A program made the translations under genes and the position numbers. A model generated the notes under the pieces. That model had not been told where the DNA came from and searched no databases. It saw only the letters and a list, made by a program, of their open reading frames with translations. A stretch of DNA of 64,000 nucleotides from the NCBI GenBank assembly GCA_948470475.1, contig OX419336.1, positions 15,356,979-15,420,978 of the forward strand, in the 5' to 3' direction. Source of the DNA: Galaxea fascicularis. Its lineage: Eukaryota; Cnidaria; Anthozoa; Scleractinia; Euphylliidae. Below, piece after piece: positions 1-13,258 of this stretch (position 1 is its first letter; every line of letters starts with the position of its first letter).

Positions 1-179
1 GAACACGCCAGCTCCTCGACCGCATCGTCAACACCATCGTCCGCTAATGTGAAACAGATCCTGGAAGTCCGTGGTTTGCCTTGCTTCGACCCCAAGGGAG
101 AGCCGAATTCACTATCTGTTCGATGGAAATGATGGAAACGTGCTTTTAACCTTTACGTGGCCTATGTAAGGTCAGAAAG

Positions 180-1031
180 TTGCGTTATTGTTACATTCGG
201 GAGGTATTGAATTACAAGAGATTTATTATACTTTGGTGCCAGAGGATCTTTACCGATTGTTTGACAACCCTGGACAATTATTTTACACCAAAAGTTAACG
301 TTCCCTTTGAGCGACACGTATTTCGTCAAATGCAACAATTGGAGGGAGAAACAATCGATCAGTTTGTTTGCCGTTCGCGTCAAAAAGCTATATCCTGCGA
401 ATTTCCTCGAGTGGATGAAGCCATCAGAGATCAGATAATCGAGAAATGTAGAGATCCGAAACTTCGTCGAAAATTTCTCGAGAAATCAAGTGATGCAACC
501 TTGACTATGCTGAAAGAAACTGCAAGGGTTCGTGAGGCCGTTAATAGTCAAATGCAGTCTATGGAACGCCCAGCGCAGGTCAACAAGCTGACTCTGAAGG
601 ATCGCCAAGAAAAGGGAAAGGAAAGAAAAGGAAAGCAACCCGTAAAAGAAAAGAAGTGTTATCGGTGCAGTGGAAGTGGCCATCTGGGAGGAGACAAGAG
701 CTGCCCAGCACTCGGAAAAACGTGTAGTAAATGTGGATTTGCCGATCATTATGCAGTTTGTTGCCGAACCAAAGCAGACAAGAAACGTCCAAGTAGAAAG
801 CAGCGCACGGATGGGGCTAATCACGTTTCGGAGAAACCAGAAGAAGATAATTACTATGCTTTTGTTGTGAAGAGTGAAACTGACTCAAGTGGAGTTGTTG
901 ATTTGTTCATTGGAGGTGTGCAGTTAAAGAATGTCCTCATTGACTCTGGAGCAACATGCAACATTGTGGATCGTCCTACATGGGAAAAGTCTAAAGCACA
1001 AAGGAGTAAAGTGCCAGTCCTAAAAGTCTGA
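180..1031 (+). pseudogene. Gypsy Gag C-terminus (zinc knuckles) and aspartic protease
   Basis: The open frame runs through the C-terminal part of Gag, then a basic linker and two cysteine-rich knuckles (CYRCSGSGHLGGDKSC, then CSKCGFADHYAVCC, roughly residues 160-200), the nucleic-acid-binding part of nucleocapsid. Near the end comes a retropepsin motif, LIDSGATCNIVD (DSG active-site triad). The first residues of the frame are not the true start: the preceding ~180 bp encode upstream Gag in another frame, so a frameshift lies near 150-180. The protease frame is then lost at 1031. Fragment of a dead retroelement polyprotein. Confidence 0.85.
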
Positions 1032-1286
1032 AAAGAAGCTGTTTGCATATGGCCAAACTAAACCAGTTGAGGTAGTTGGGACATTTGAAACTGAAGTTTA
1101 TTGTGAGGAGTCTGGAGAGAAATGCGTGGATGAGTTTACTGTGGTTGAAGGTCATGGTAAAGCTCTGCTGGGAAAGGATACAGCTGAAAAAACTGAATAT
1201 GTTAAGAGTTGGACCTCCAAACTCTCCTACATACTCAATAGCATACATACTCAATAGCATACTCAATCACACGTGAAGGAAATTCT

Positions 1287-2623
1287 GTGGACATTGTTAA
1301 GAGTTTTACTGATGTATTTTCTGGAGTAGGAAAACTGAAAGATTACCAGCTGAAATTGCATGTCAACAAAGATGTCAAACCTGTTGCACAACCCGTCAGA
1401 AGGTTACCCTTTGGTTTGAGGGAGAAAGTTGACAAGAAACGGGACGAATTGCTTAGAAAAGATATCATTGACGAAGTACCTAGTGGTCCTACAGAATGGG
1501 TCTCACCTCTTGTGGTAGTACCAAAACCAGATGGAGATATTCGCATTTGTGTGGATATGAGAAGAGCCAACGAAGCCATAGAGCGAGAGAGACATCCCAT
1601 TCCCACTATAGAGGAAGTCCTGCATGACCTGAACGGGTCTACGGTGTTTAGCAAGTTAGATCTGAAATGGGGATTCCATCAGGTGGAACTTGATACAGAA
1701 TCACGTCAAATCACCACTTTCATTACACACCGTGGTCTTTTCCAGTACAAGAGGTTAATGTTTGGAATAACCTCAGCTCCAGAAAATACCAGAAGATTGT
1801 CAAAGATGTGCTGATTGGTTGTAAAGGAGTTGCCAATATTGCAGATGACCTGATCATCCATGGATGCGGAATCCAAGAACATGATGAGAATCTGTTAGCT
1901 GTTCTACGCCGTCTGAGAGAATGCGGATTGACTCTGAACGAGAAGAAATGTCAGTTCAGGCTTCCAAAACTAACATTCTTTGGTCACGAGTTGAGCAGTA
2001 ATGGAATTTCGCCTTGCGAAGAAAAAGTGTCTGCAGTTCAGAATGCCAAGTGTCCGCAAAGTACCGCAGACGTCAGATCTTTCTTAGGCCTAGTGCAGTA
2101 CTGTGCCAAGTTCCTACCAGAATTTGCTCAGATCGCTGAACCGCTCAGAATGCTTACAAGAAAGGATCAGAAATTTGTGCGGGGAGATGCACAGCAGAGG
2201 TCTTTCCAGAAACTGAAGGATATGCTAATCAGAGCAGAAACACTTGCTTACTTCAAGAGTGATTGCAAAACACGAATTGTTGCTGATGCTGGTCCGACAG
2301 GTATAGGGGCTGTCCTCACTCAGCTACAAGATGGTATGTGGAGAGTAGTTTCCTATGCATCTAGACGTCTGACCGATGTGGAAAGAAGATATTCCCAGAC
2401 TGAGAAAGAAGGCCTTGCGCTTGTGTGGGCTTGCGAAAGATTCAACCTGTACGTTTTCGGTAGAGAGTTTCAACTGGAGACTGACCATAAACCTCTACAG
2501 TACATCTACAACAAGTCCTCTAAGCCTTCCGCACGATTAGAGAGATGGGTTCTTCGTTTACAGGGATACCATTTCAAAGTAATTTATCGTCCTGGTAGTA
2601 CAAACATCGCAGATGTTCTTTGA
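1287..2623 (+). pseudogene. Gypsy reverse transcriptase and RNase H, frameshifted
   Basis: The first part (1287-1814) carries RT fingers/palm motifs: RICVDMRRANEAIERERHPI, then FSKLDLKWGFHQ with the first catalytic Asp, and FGITSAPE. The frame breaks near 1790-1808 and resumes at 1808 with IADDLIIHG, the metal-binding DD of the palm. RT connection sequence follows (FFGHELSSNGISP, FLGLVQYC). The RNase H part is seen as VADAGPTGIGAVLTQ, SYASRRLTDVERRYSQTEKE and LETDHKPLQYI. It ends at a TGA where ADVLSRL-like sequence is expected, so a single stop separates it from integrase. The frameshift and stop make it non-functional. Confidence 0.88.
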
Positions 2624-2635
2624 AGGCTAAATTCT

Positions 2636-4006
2636 GTGGAACAGAAGAATTCCAGTGATGAGGAAGCCGACTTTGTTAGAGTGATCGTGGAAGAAAGTAC
2701 ACCAGTAGCTATGACTGCAAAGGAAGTGGAAAGGGAATCCGAGAAAGATCCTGAACTGTGTAGTGTAAGACACTACATACAAAGCAGTGATTGGTCTCAA
2801 TGCAAAATGCCTCATTACCTCAGTGTGAAGAACGAACTTTGTGTACTTGGAAAGTTAGTAATGCGTGGAACCAGGATTGTAATTCTCCAAAGCCTCAGAA
2901 GCGAAGTGCTGCGTTTAGCACATGAAGGCCATCAAGGAATTGTCAAGATGAAGAATCGGTTGAGAACCAAAGTTTGGTGGCCCAAAATGGATCATGATGC
3001 TGATAAAGTTTGCAAAAGTTGCCATGGATGTCAAGTGGTGGGAGAGTTTTGTGCACCTGAACCAATGCAGCGAGTAGAACCACCATCTGGACCGTGGCAA
3101 GATAAAGCCATTGATGTCCTAGGTCCATTTCCTTCTGGAGAGAACTTACTTCTAGTAGTAGATTACTACAGCCGTTTCTTTGAAGTGGTAATTATGCGTT
3201 CAACCACCTCTCAGAAGATCATAGAAGCGTTAATGCCAATTTTTACACGGTACGGATATCCATTCAGCCTTAAATCTGACAATGCACCCCAATTTGTGTC
3301 AGAGGATTTTGAAACTTTCATAGCCGGACATGGAATCCAGCACCGAAAATCTCCACCAATCTGGCCTCAAGCCAATGGAGAAGTCGAGCGCCAGAACAGG
3401 ACTTTGTTTAAGTCACTCAAGATCGCTGAAGCAGAAGGAAAGGCATGGAAAGATAAATTGAATAAATTCCTGTTAGCATACAGAACCACCCCTCGCAGTA
3501 GCACAGGAGTAACACCAGCGTTTCTAATGTTTGGAAGAGAATTGAGAACCAAGCTGCCGGAACTACGTCCCGACAAAAGTATTCTGGATGAAAGCATCAG
3601 GGATCGTGATTGGAATCAGAAGCTTGCCGGCAAAATGTATGCTGACAAACGTCGTGCTGCTAACAAGACAGTTAGTCCTGGAGATAAAGTTCTACTCAAG
3701 AACACCAAGTTACCTGGAAAACTAGCTCCCAACTTTGAGCCCAAGCCTTACACTGTTCAGACAAAGGAGGGAAAAGAACTAACCTTGAAATCAACCGAAG
3801 GTGCAGTACAGCGGAGAGACAGTCCATTTGTTAAGCCGTACAGAACCCTAGAGGAACCGGAGAACACTGTAGCAGCTGAAACTGCAGCAGACTCTGTAAT
3901 TTCACCTTCAGTTGTGGATAGCACTGCCACAACAGAGCCAAGTAGCCGACCGTCCCGAACTATACGGTTGCCGGCTAAGTTTAAGGACTTTGTTCTGGAT
4001 AAGTGA
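2636..4006 (+). CDS. Gypsy integrase (456 aa open frame)
   Basis: The retroviral-type integrase domain is still open. The N-terminal HHCC zinc-binding domain is visible as HEGHQGIVKMKNRLR followed by CKSCHGC. The catalytic core has DD-E: Asp in DVLGPFP, Asp in SDNAPQFVSEDF, Glu in NGEVERQNRTL. The C-terminal part (GDKVLLKN, YTVQTKEGKEL) resembles the usual DNA-binding tail. It would originally be part of the pol polyprotein, fused to RT-RNase H; the stop at 2621-2623 now separates them. It is the best preserved part of the element, but the element as a whole is dead. Confidence 0.88.
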   Translation: MEQKNSSDEEADFVRVIVEESTPVAMTAKEVERESEKDPELCSVRHYIQSSDWSQCKMPHYLSVKNELCVLGKLVMRGTRIVILQSLRSEVLRLAHEGHQGIVKMKNRLRTKVWWPKMDHDADKVCKSCHGCQVVGEFCAPEPMQRVEPPSGPWQDKAIDVLGPFPSGENLLLVVDYYSRFFEVVIMRSTTSQKIIEALMPIFTRYGYPFSLKSDNAPQFVSEDFETFIAGHGIQHRKSPPIWPQANGEVERQNRTLFKSLKIAEAEGKAWKDKLNKFLLAYRTTPRSSTGVTPAFLMFGRELRTKLPELRPDKSILDESIRDRDWNQKLAGKMYADKRRAANKTVSPGDKVLLKNTKLPGKLAPNFEPKPYTVQTKEGKELTLKSTEGAVQRRDSPFVKPYRTLEEPENTVAAETAADSVISPSVVDSTATTEPSSRPSRTIRLPAKFKDFVLDK

Positions 4007-4290
4007 ACAGTTTTGAAAGACAGTGAACTCTTGAAATTAGTTATATCGTACCATGGACAATGGACATTTCTTTAGAGTTTTAATACTTTTATTTCCGTGG
4101 TCGTAGGCTTAATTCTTTTCACAAAGGAAGTGAATGTAGTGTTTAGCCTTAGACATTTCATGACCGTTACATGAAAGAGAGGGGTTCGAAAAGGTGTGTG
4201 GGTATGTAACATGGCGTGTTTCCCTCATGTGAATTAAACTGTTGAGTTTATCTTTATTTATCGGTTGCATTTATTGCCCATCACCACAAT

Positions 4291-4615
4291 ATGTTGTGCC
4301 GCGTAGCACTATAAACACGTACAAGTGGTGGAACTGAGAATTAACTCTGAAGTGTAAATTGAAGTGCTAAGAGAAACCAATGAAAACCCACTGGGCGTTA
4401 GCTCTTGTAAAGAGCATCAGGGAACCACACGAGGCAAAGAAAAAAATTCTTATGACATCGGTGGGAATCGAGCCCAAGACCTCCGGATTAGATCTACCGT
4501 TTCTCTGCCAACTAAGCTACGAGAAACAGACAGAGAAAGTTGGGGACGATTAAGGTGTTAAATCGCGGTGAAGAGAAAGTAAGGGTACATATATATGTTG
4601 TGCCGCGTAGCACTA
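4291..4615 (+). repeat. tRNA-like repeat family 2: one 304-bp unit plus the start of a second
   Basis: The unit starts with atgttgtgccgcgtagcact at 4291; the same start recurs at 4595 (period 304 bp), after which the copy stops. It abuts the 3' end of the Gypsy element. The body matches the units at 41.6-42.3 kb almost base for base, including the gcctcgtgtggttccctgat-type segment (reverse complement). It contains the tRNA-like segment listed separately. Confidence 0.8.
4454..4526 (-). pseudogene. tRNA-like segment, family 2 (degenerate copy)
   Basis: Read on the minus strand it has a box-A-like block (TAGCTTAGTTGG), the palindromic anticodon-loop TAGATCTA and a box-B-like block. The two acceptor strands no longer pair (GTTTCTCG against CGATGTC), and the T-arm has changes relative to the better copy at 41778-41850. 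Treated as a pseudogene. Confidence 0.7.
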
Positions 4616-5389
4616 AGAGTTTCTTGTTTGCATCCATAAAATAATTCCTATTGCCACCAGTCTCTGGTTACAGAAAAATACCATGCAACCCTACTTTTCA
4701 TCAGCAGACAACACACTACCATCCTAGAGAGTTTTGGCCTGAATTTCTAGCTACATTACATCTGAAACCCCCAGTGAGTGGAAATCTCAAGAACCCTAGA
4801 TCTTTACAGCCCGTTTTAAGGTGTAAAGGCGCCAAAATAACCCACCCGAAGCCGAGAGGCTTCTTAGTTTTTAACTTAAAATTACTTAGATGTTTGCTTT
4901 GCTTAAACCCACCCGAGTACATATAAACACACACACACACCCAAACACAGTTGAATGTGCCATCACTGCACTCCACTGTCTGTTTACTCACTTATAAACC
5001 CTCACTGCATTAACTTCAATTTCTACTATTCAATATAATGAGTGTGCCAGTTTTTACCTGTCAAATAGGATACATGTTCAAAAGTACCACATTTGATGAA
5101 ATATGCGCATATGGTTGCACATATATGTATATACCAGTTGCAAAAATTTACAGGTGCTGTAAGTTGTTATCCTCCCTTAAGCTGACACCCTCCAATAGTG
5201 TATACTAATGTTCAGTGTGCCATGAGATCCATTTACAGTGTTGGGCACACAATATTAATATAAATGACAAGAAAATTCAAAATGTTCCACAAGTGCCTTT
5301 GTAATGGTGTAAAACTAGTTGACAGTAGAGGATTCATATCAACAATCATAAGATATGCCCAAAAAACAACAAAGAAAATCAGTTTTCAC
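4616..5389. other. No gene seen; short (CA)n tract
   Basis: Contains a short CA-rich microsatellite (about 4926-4945). No coding exon was recognised. The missing 3' exons of the C7orf25-like gene were looked for here and not found. Confidence 0.5.
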
Positions 5390-5453
5390 CTGGCTCGCTC
5401 ACATTCTCTGTTACCACCAACAGTTTTCAAGATATCATTGAAGTCTCTCACAG
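5390..5453 (-). CDS. C7orf25: C7orf25-like exon 9
   Basis: Encodes AVRDFNDILKTVGGNRECER in frame after exon 8 (joining GAAG to CT). Acceptor is cagtcag|CTGTG, donor is CCAG|gtgaaa (phase 2). Family members have a similar AVxDFxxILxTxGG segment. The following exon was not found in the window. Confidence 0.85.
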
Positions 5454-8400
5454 CTGACTGACAGGCAAATAAATCCTTCCCTGAAGAATATTACATCTGG
5501 GTTACTACTCACTGTCGCATGATATGCTGTATTTACAATCTATGAAACTATTTTTATATCATGAATGAATACAACTGAATCTTCTTTTAATTAGTGTAAT
5601 CTTTTATTACAGTGTATTCCAGTCTTTTCAAATAATGTCATTAAAAGTGACATGTGACAAGGACTTTTTTCATTTTTAACTTACTTTTAAAATTGTCTTC
5701 AACCAACATAATACCTGCTCAATACCACAGAAGGAAAAAGGGAAAAAAGTCTGAATGGCACAAAAGGGAAACAGTGATCATAGTATAGCACGCTGTGTAG
5801 GGTCAAGACTTATCTACAGGCAACCATGAAGACAGAGCAACTCTCAGCTCTAATGTTCTAATGCATGTGTACAAGGACATAACCATTGGCAGTAGGCTTG
5901 GATAAATTCTGCTCGTAAAATGGCTTATTCTTCCTGTAAGCAGTGCTCGTAAAAATTGCTTATTCTGCACGGACTTCCTTATTCTTCTCGAATCCGAAAA
6001 ATTTTCGGGCCATATTTATTTTCGCAAAATATAGGAGGGAGCCTGGGCCTAACCTCTAAAAACTAATTTAGAGTTTAGACTATGCTGTGGGCACTTTAAA
6101 TAATGCCACTGACTTCGAAGTATGTGATGGAATCATTTGAATTAATATGTGAGTTCGTTGTAGCTATCAAATAATCAAATTAATCACAAGGTATTTTTCA
6201 TTTATTTTTTATTTAGTTATAGATTTTTCTTACAACTGTTATGCATATCATTAGTGCTGCTGATTTTCCCTTATTCTGCTCAAATTCTGCTTTAAAATGC
6301 CTCATTCTGTCAGAATGCTCGCCTCAAAAATCGCTCATTCTGCTCGAAATTCTGCCAGCAGAATTTATCCAAGCCTAACTGACAGGAATCTGTGGCTCAT
6401 GATTTTTGTGGCAAGAAGAACAAAATATCATGCTATACTTGCATGGTATGGAACAGGCTTACAAACCAAACATTGCTAGCTATGCCCCTGACCACTGTAG
6501 GCTGTTGTAATTATCTCGTAAAGAGGCCACATAAAACAGTGACATATATTATTGAACTAATACTAACATTAACTGTAGTTTGTTCCTGGAAAGTGATATC
6601 GGGAAGGTGTCAGTAAATACATATGCTGTATATGTATGATGGTTTGTTATGAAAAGTATTGATCTGGAAAGGAATATTTAATCCAAATCAACCAAATGAT
6701 TTCACACCTTCAAGAAATTCCATCAGCTTAGGCATCACTGGGTTCTGCCTTTCTTGCCTTGCTTGCTCTGTCAAAATGGCTTCCTGAAAATTAAGAAATT
6801 TTCAGCCACTGAAGATGGCTCTAATTTCGGATAAACAACAAGCCCAACTATTATTGTCTTAGTTTCAACAGCTGTACTTGAAGTGTACCTTGAAAACATA
6901 TCCACAACTACCATTGGTCAGTGAAGAAACAAGAGCAATCATGGTTGTTATGTCAAGATTGATGCAATTACTAAAACAGAAGAAAAAATAATACTAATTA
7001 TTACACCTTCGGTGACTACGTAAACACTGCTACTAATAATTTAAGGTAAATCATAAAGTGGTACCTCTTATCACTGAGTAATTTCGTCGGCTGTGCTATT
7101 TTTTTGTTGCTGGTATACCCTTGATCCCCTCTGTTGTACATGTACTGCTTGAATGGGAATCTGACCGTTGTACATGTAGCAACAGTTGCAAAATTCTTGA
7201 ACATGCTTTTGCCACAATTAGCATGCCCAAGGTGCACTTGAAAACAAGAACAGTCAATTTCTATCCTGGCAACTTCTCCCATTTTATTGTACGAACTACA
7301 AAATGCACCATGGCTACCATGTACACTTTACAACTAACTTACATTATTTGCAAAACATTTAAGGTATTGTACAATGTGACAATTGTTTATTCTCTTCCTT
7401 TCAAATATTGAACTAACAGGTACAAATGCAAGCCAAAACGCACCAAACATTTCCTTTTCAATCTTAACTGCAATTCAAAACAATGAAGTTATTATTAGAA
7501 AGCATAATCCTCGGTATTAAACAAAAGAAGAAAAGTTAACATTCAGTGTATGGTGAGCAAAAAAACCAGGAAAAGCAAACAAGCAGATGCAAAGTATACG
7601 AAGTACCATACTGTACCATTCCTTGTAGTGAGGTCTGTTACGCACAGCTGTCTCACTAACATGACTAGATGGTACTTCACTTCCAGGGTCTGGTAAAATT
7701 TCACCTTTCACAAAGACACCAGCATTTGCCAGAGCCTCTGAATAAAACACAGCAACATTGCACATACATCAGAAACAGTAAATATTAGTATGACCTTGCA
7801 ATATAATTTTGATTCCCTGCTAAAGTGACATTGTATTACAGTCAAACCTCATTTATCCGGACTTGTTGGGACCTCGGTAAATAGTTCTGATAATCGAGAG
7901 TCCGGATAATCGAGAATATGAATATTAATGCCATAGACATGTAAACAAAAGGTATACAGCAAAGAAAACATCATTTCAATTGTGAAATCTACAAAGCCTG
8001 TATGTACAGTGTATATATCAGCTGAACGCATTAGAATATTTCTTTGTCTTGTTGCACCTGCAAATTTTGAAAAGCGCACGGGATAATACGCTGTTTCAAC
8101 AGTCTTTTCAAAGGATTATTTGGCTTTTCGTGACTTTGAGTTTTCAAGATCACAACTAATTAATATTCATGAAAAAATTGGGACCAGAGAAAAAAGGCCG
8201 GATAATCGAATAGTCTGGAAGCCTGAAAGCTGCTTGTTGGTTTAGATAACACATGAAACTCTATACTGTTGATAGGGCATGACAGGGTAAACTACAGCCA
8301 ATTACACTGTACTTTCTGACAATTTCATCATGTGAAATGAAATGAAGATTGATCCTTGCAGTTGTGAATTATTTATGCAACTGCATAAAGAAGGGTTGAA

Positions 8401-10177
8401 CCGTGACCTCACTGTACTGGTGTGATGTTCTAACCAACTGAGCTATGAAGCCACTGACATTGAGAGCTGGTCAATTATTGTAAGTTCATAATAATTAGTG
8501 CTGAGAGGACTTGACTTCCCACCATTTCCCAGGACTTCCCAGTCCTGAAAAAATTTTAATGTTAGACTAAAATTCAAGTATTTTCCAGGGTTTCCAGGAC
8601 CTATATGAACCCTTTCACCATTGCCAAGCAACTAGCTATCACCGTATGAACCCTGTTAACAGTCAGAGCGGATTGGGAAAAACTATTGTTTTGCTGGATT
8701 ACAGTCCTGTATTTATTGCTTATACACATGTAGGAAAAGAACATCTCCCTGGTGAAAATCCTCTGAGGATCTTTGAGGATCTTTAAAGACCTGCGAATGA
8801 TCCTCAAAGATGAGGATCTTTGAAAGATCTTTGAAAGATCTTCAAAGAACTTAAGTCACTAAAATTACTTGAAAAGACCCTTAAACTGCCTATAACCCCA
8901 TAATATTTTTTTTGCTAAAATGCATCTCTGCACCTGTTCAAAACGCATTGCGGCATATTTTTCCATTTTTGTTTCACCAAATCTTGACTTTTTACAGGCT
9001 TTAAAACAGTATTTGATTCAAAACCACGTCAGAAGGGGCAAGGGTCTATTCCTGATTTGATGTCACAAACTGATTTGCATGCATGTTTACAAAGAGTTGA
9101 TGCAATACAAATCAGTTTGTCACATTAAATCAGGAATAGACCCATGCCCCTTCTAACTTGGTCATGAAAATCAAATGATGTTCTGATTTGGTTCCAAAGG
9201 AAAACCACACTTTTCAAATTTCTGCACGATTGCAAGTCACTGTAGATTCCATCAAATAATTTCTGGTAACTTTATGCATGATGCAGTTTCTTAAAATGAA
9301 CAAGAAGACCTAGAAATGTAGAACCCCATGGCTGGCGGCCATCTTGGATTTCAAGAGACAAAGTGGAGATGCGTCCCCAGCGGCCACAATTCTTTTAGTC
9401 AGCACCAAGAGTAACGACTTCTAGCCAGTTCCAAAATATGCCCAGTCTTAAATAGTTTGATGTTGTAATGTTACTTTATTTAGTTGAGCCAGAAAGTTCT
9501 AGAATCTTATGCTGTTAAGTATATATTAAGCCGTTTGCTGTAGTTTTTTAAGAGAGAATGTTTTGAGTCAGTAGTGTGTATTGAAGTGTGACAGAGGTCG
9601 CGTGTACATTTGGCAGAGGCAGCGTTTATTTGAGTGGATGGAGGTTGATGTAATTTACAAGCCTAGCGTGTGCTTGTTGAGGAGTTATTTGTGCCAAATT
9701 TACTATATGTGTGTTTAGAATAAATAACTGCGTTGCTGTTCCAACAACCCTGTGTTCTGTTTGGATTGCAAACTACCTACCACTCACACAACAAACTCGT
9801 AACAAAAAGTAAATGCTTTTCCATGATGGCTATTTCTTTCATTGCATGTTGGTTGTCTTCAGCTAAATATGTGATTGTACTGAGTAATTTCCTCTGTATT
9901 AACAAACAAACAGTGAATACATGTATGTACACATAAGGGTCTCTCAGAAGACTGATTATGATTTTTACCACACTTTGTTTTATTTTGATGGAGATTTGTG
10001 GTACATCAGGACAGTGACAGCTTCATCAAAGTTAAGTTACCCAATGCTTCTCAATTAGCTAAGTCTTCTTCACAATTTTGAATGTGAAATTACATTAAGA
10101 CTTAAATGAAGAGAGTATAGAGCAACATGAGAGTAAGAGCTTGGAAATTTCAAGGCAACAATTTTGTCTTTGCAAGT

Positions 10178-10208
<31 letters not shown>

Positions 10209-10243
10209 TTAAGCAACTGGAAAGAAGAAGCCTGAAAAAATCA

Positions 10244-10277
<34 letters not shown>

Positions 10278-10425
10278 GATACCGGTGCGATGCTCTACCA
10301 ACTGAGCTATGAAGCCACACATTGGGAGCGAGGTCAATTTATTGAGTTCATTTTTCCCGCACAGTGAAGTGATGTGAAGTATATATGAAATAATTCATAT
10401 TTGTACTGCGGTTGTAGATGCAAGT

Positions 10426-10456
<31 letters not shown>

Positions 10457-10491
10457 TTAAGCAACTGGAAAGAAGAAGCCTGAAAAAATCA

Positions 10492-10525
<34 letters not shown>

Positions 10526-10673
10526 GATACCGGTGCGATGCTCTACCAACTGAGCTATGAAGCCACACATTGGGAGCGAGGTCAATTTATTGAGTTCATT
10601 TTTCCCGCACAGTGAAGTGATGTGAAGTATATATGAAATAATTCATATTTGTACTGCGGTTGTAGATGCAAGT

Positions 10674-10704
<31 letters not shown>

Positions 10705-10739
10705 TTAAGCAACTGGAAAGAAGAAGCCTGAAAAAATCA

Positions 10740-10773
<34 letters not shown>

Positions 10774-10921
10774 GATACCGGTGCGATGCTCTACCAACTG
10801 AGCTATGAAGCCACACATTGGGAGCGAGGTCAATTTATTGAGTTCATTTTTCCCGCACAGTGAAGTGATGTGAAGTATATATGAAATAATTCATATTTGT
10901 ACTGCGGTTGTAGATGCAAGT

Positions 10922-10952
<31 letters not shown>

Positions 10953-10987
10953 TTAAGCAACTGGAAAGAAGAAGCCTGAAAAAATCA

Positions 10988-11021
<34 letters not shown>

Positions 11022-11169
11022 GATACCGGTGCGATGCTCTACCAACTGAGCTATGAAGCCACACATTGGGAGCGAGGTCAATTTATTGAGTTCATTTTTC
11101 CCGCACAGTGAAGTGATGTGAAGTATATATGAAATAATTCATATTTGTACTGCGGTTGTAGATGCAAGT

Positions 11170-11200
<31 letters not shown>

Positions 11201-11240
11201 TTAAGCAACTGGAAAGAAGAAGCCTGAAAAAAAAAAATCA

Positions 11241-11274
<34 letters not shown>

Positions 11275-11422
11275 GATACCGGTGCGATGCTCTACCAACT
11301 GAGCTATGAAGCCACACATTGGGAGCGAGGTCAATTTATTGAGTTCATTTTTCCCGCACAGTGAAGTGATGTGAAGTATATATGAAATAATTCATATTTG
11401 TACTGCGGTTGTAGATGCAAGT

Positions 11423-11453
<31 letters not shown>

Positions 11454-11488
11454 TTAAGCAACTGGAAAGAAGAAGCCTGAAAAAATCA

Positions 11489-11522
<34 letters not shown>

Positions 11523-11670
11523 GATACCGGTGCGATGCTCTACCAACTGAGCTATGAAGCCACACATTGGGAGCGAGGTCAATTTATTGAGTTCATTTTT
11601 CCCGCACAGTGAAGTGATGTGAAGTATATATGAAATAATTCATATTTGTACTGCGGTTGTAGATGCAAGT

Positions 11671-11701
<31 letters not shown>

Positions 11702-11736
11702 TTAAGCAACTGGAAAGAAGAAGCCTGAAAAAATCA

Positions 11737-11770
<34 letters not shown>

Positions 11771-11918
11771 GATACCGGTGCGATGCTCTACCAACTGAGC
11801 TATGAAGCCACACATTGGGAGCGAGGTCAATTTATTGAGTTCATTTTTCCCGCACAGTGAAGTGATGTGAAGTATATATGAAATAATTCATATTTGTACT
11901 GCGGTTGTAGATGCAAGT

Positions 11919-11949
<31 letters not shown>

Positions 11950-11984
11950 TTAAGCAACTGGAAAGAAGAAGCCTGAAAAAATCA

Positions 11985-12018
<34 letters not shown>

Positions 12019-12166
12019 GATACCGGTGCGATGCTCTACCAACTGAGCTATGAAGCCACACATTGGGAGCGAGGTCAATTTATTGAGTTCATTTTTCCCG
12101 CACAGTGAAGTGATGTGAAGTATATATGAAATAATTCATATTTGTACTGCGGTTGTAGATGCAAGT

Positions 12167-12197
<31 letters not shown>

Positions 12198-12232
12198 TTA
12201 AGCAACTGGAAAGAAGAAGCCTGAAAAAATCA

Positions 12233-12266
<34 letters not shown>

Positions 12267-12414
12267 GATACCGGTGCGATGCTCTACCAACTGAGCTATG
12301 AAGCCACACATTGGGAGCGAGGTCAATTTATTGAGTTCATTTTTCCCGCACAGTGAAGTGATGTGAAGTATATATGAAATAATTCATATTTGTACTGCGG
12401 TTGTAGATGCAAGT

Positions 12415-12445
<31 letters not shown>

Positions 12446-12480
12446 TTAAGCAACTGGAAAGAAGAAGCCTGAAAAAATCA

Positions 12481-12514
<34 letters not shown>

Positions 12515-12662
12515 GATACCGGTGCGATGCTCTACCAACTGAGCTATGAAGCCACACATTGGGAGCGAGGTCAATTTATTGAGTTCATTTTTCCCGCACA
12601 GTGAAGTGATGTGAAGTATATATGAAATAATTCATATTTGTACTGCGGTTGTAGATGCAAGT

Positions 12663-12693
<31 letters not shown>

Positions 12694-12728
12694 TTAAGCA
12701 ACTGGAAAGAAGAAGCCTGAAAAAATCA

Positions 12729-12762
<34 letters not shown>

Positions 12763-12910
12763 GATACCGGTGCGATGCTCTACCAACTGAGCTATGAAGC
12801 CACACATTGGGAGCGAGGTCAATTTATTGAGTTCATTTTTCCCGCACAGTGAAGTGATGTGAAGTATATATGAAATAATTCATATTTGTACTGCGGTTGT
12901 AGATGCAAGT

Positions 12911-12941
<31 letters not shown>

Positions 12942-12976
12942 TTAAGCAACTGGAAAGAAGAAGCCTGAAAAAATCA

Positions 12977-13010
<34 letters not shown>

Positions 13011-13158
13011 GATACCGGTGCGATGCTCTACCAACTGAGCTATGAAGCCACACATTGGGAGCGAGGTCAATTTATTGAGTTCATTTTTCCCGCACAGTGA
13101 AGTGATGTGAAGTATATATGAAATAATTCATATTTGTACTGCGGTTGTAGATGCAAGT

Positions 13159-13189
<31 letters not shown>

Positions 13190-13224
13190 TTAAGCAACTG
13201 GAAAGAAGAAGCCTGAAAAAATCA

Positions 13225-13258
<34 letters not shown>

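Larger units (their letters stand above)
1..4288 (+). mobile_element. Ty3/Gypsy LTR retrotransposon, 5'-truncated by the window and inactivated
   Basis: Gag, protease, RT, RNase H and integrase follow one another in Ty3/Gypsy order (integrase last). Reading frames break near 150-180 (gag), near 1031 (after protease) and near 1790-1808 (RT), and a TGA interrupts the RNase H-integrase junction at 2621-2623. A polypurine tract (gaaagagagggg, 4173-4184) precedes a possible short 3' LTR remnant beginning TGTGTGGG near 4195 and ending CACCACA at 4288. The 5' LTR would lie before the window. A tRNA-like repeat begins directly after 4288. The lesions indicate a dead copy. Confidence 0.9.

Noticed and set aside
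486..1266. Antisense and overlapping frames within the Gypsy element
   Set aside because: Shadows of the gag/protease coding frame; no motif of their own.
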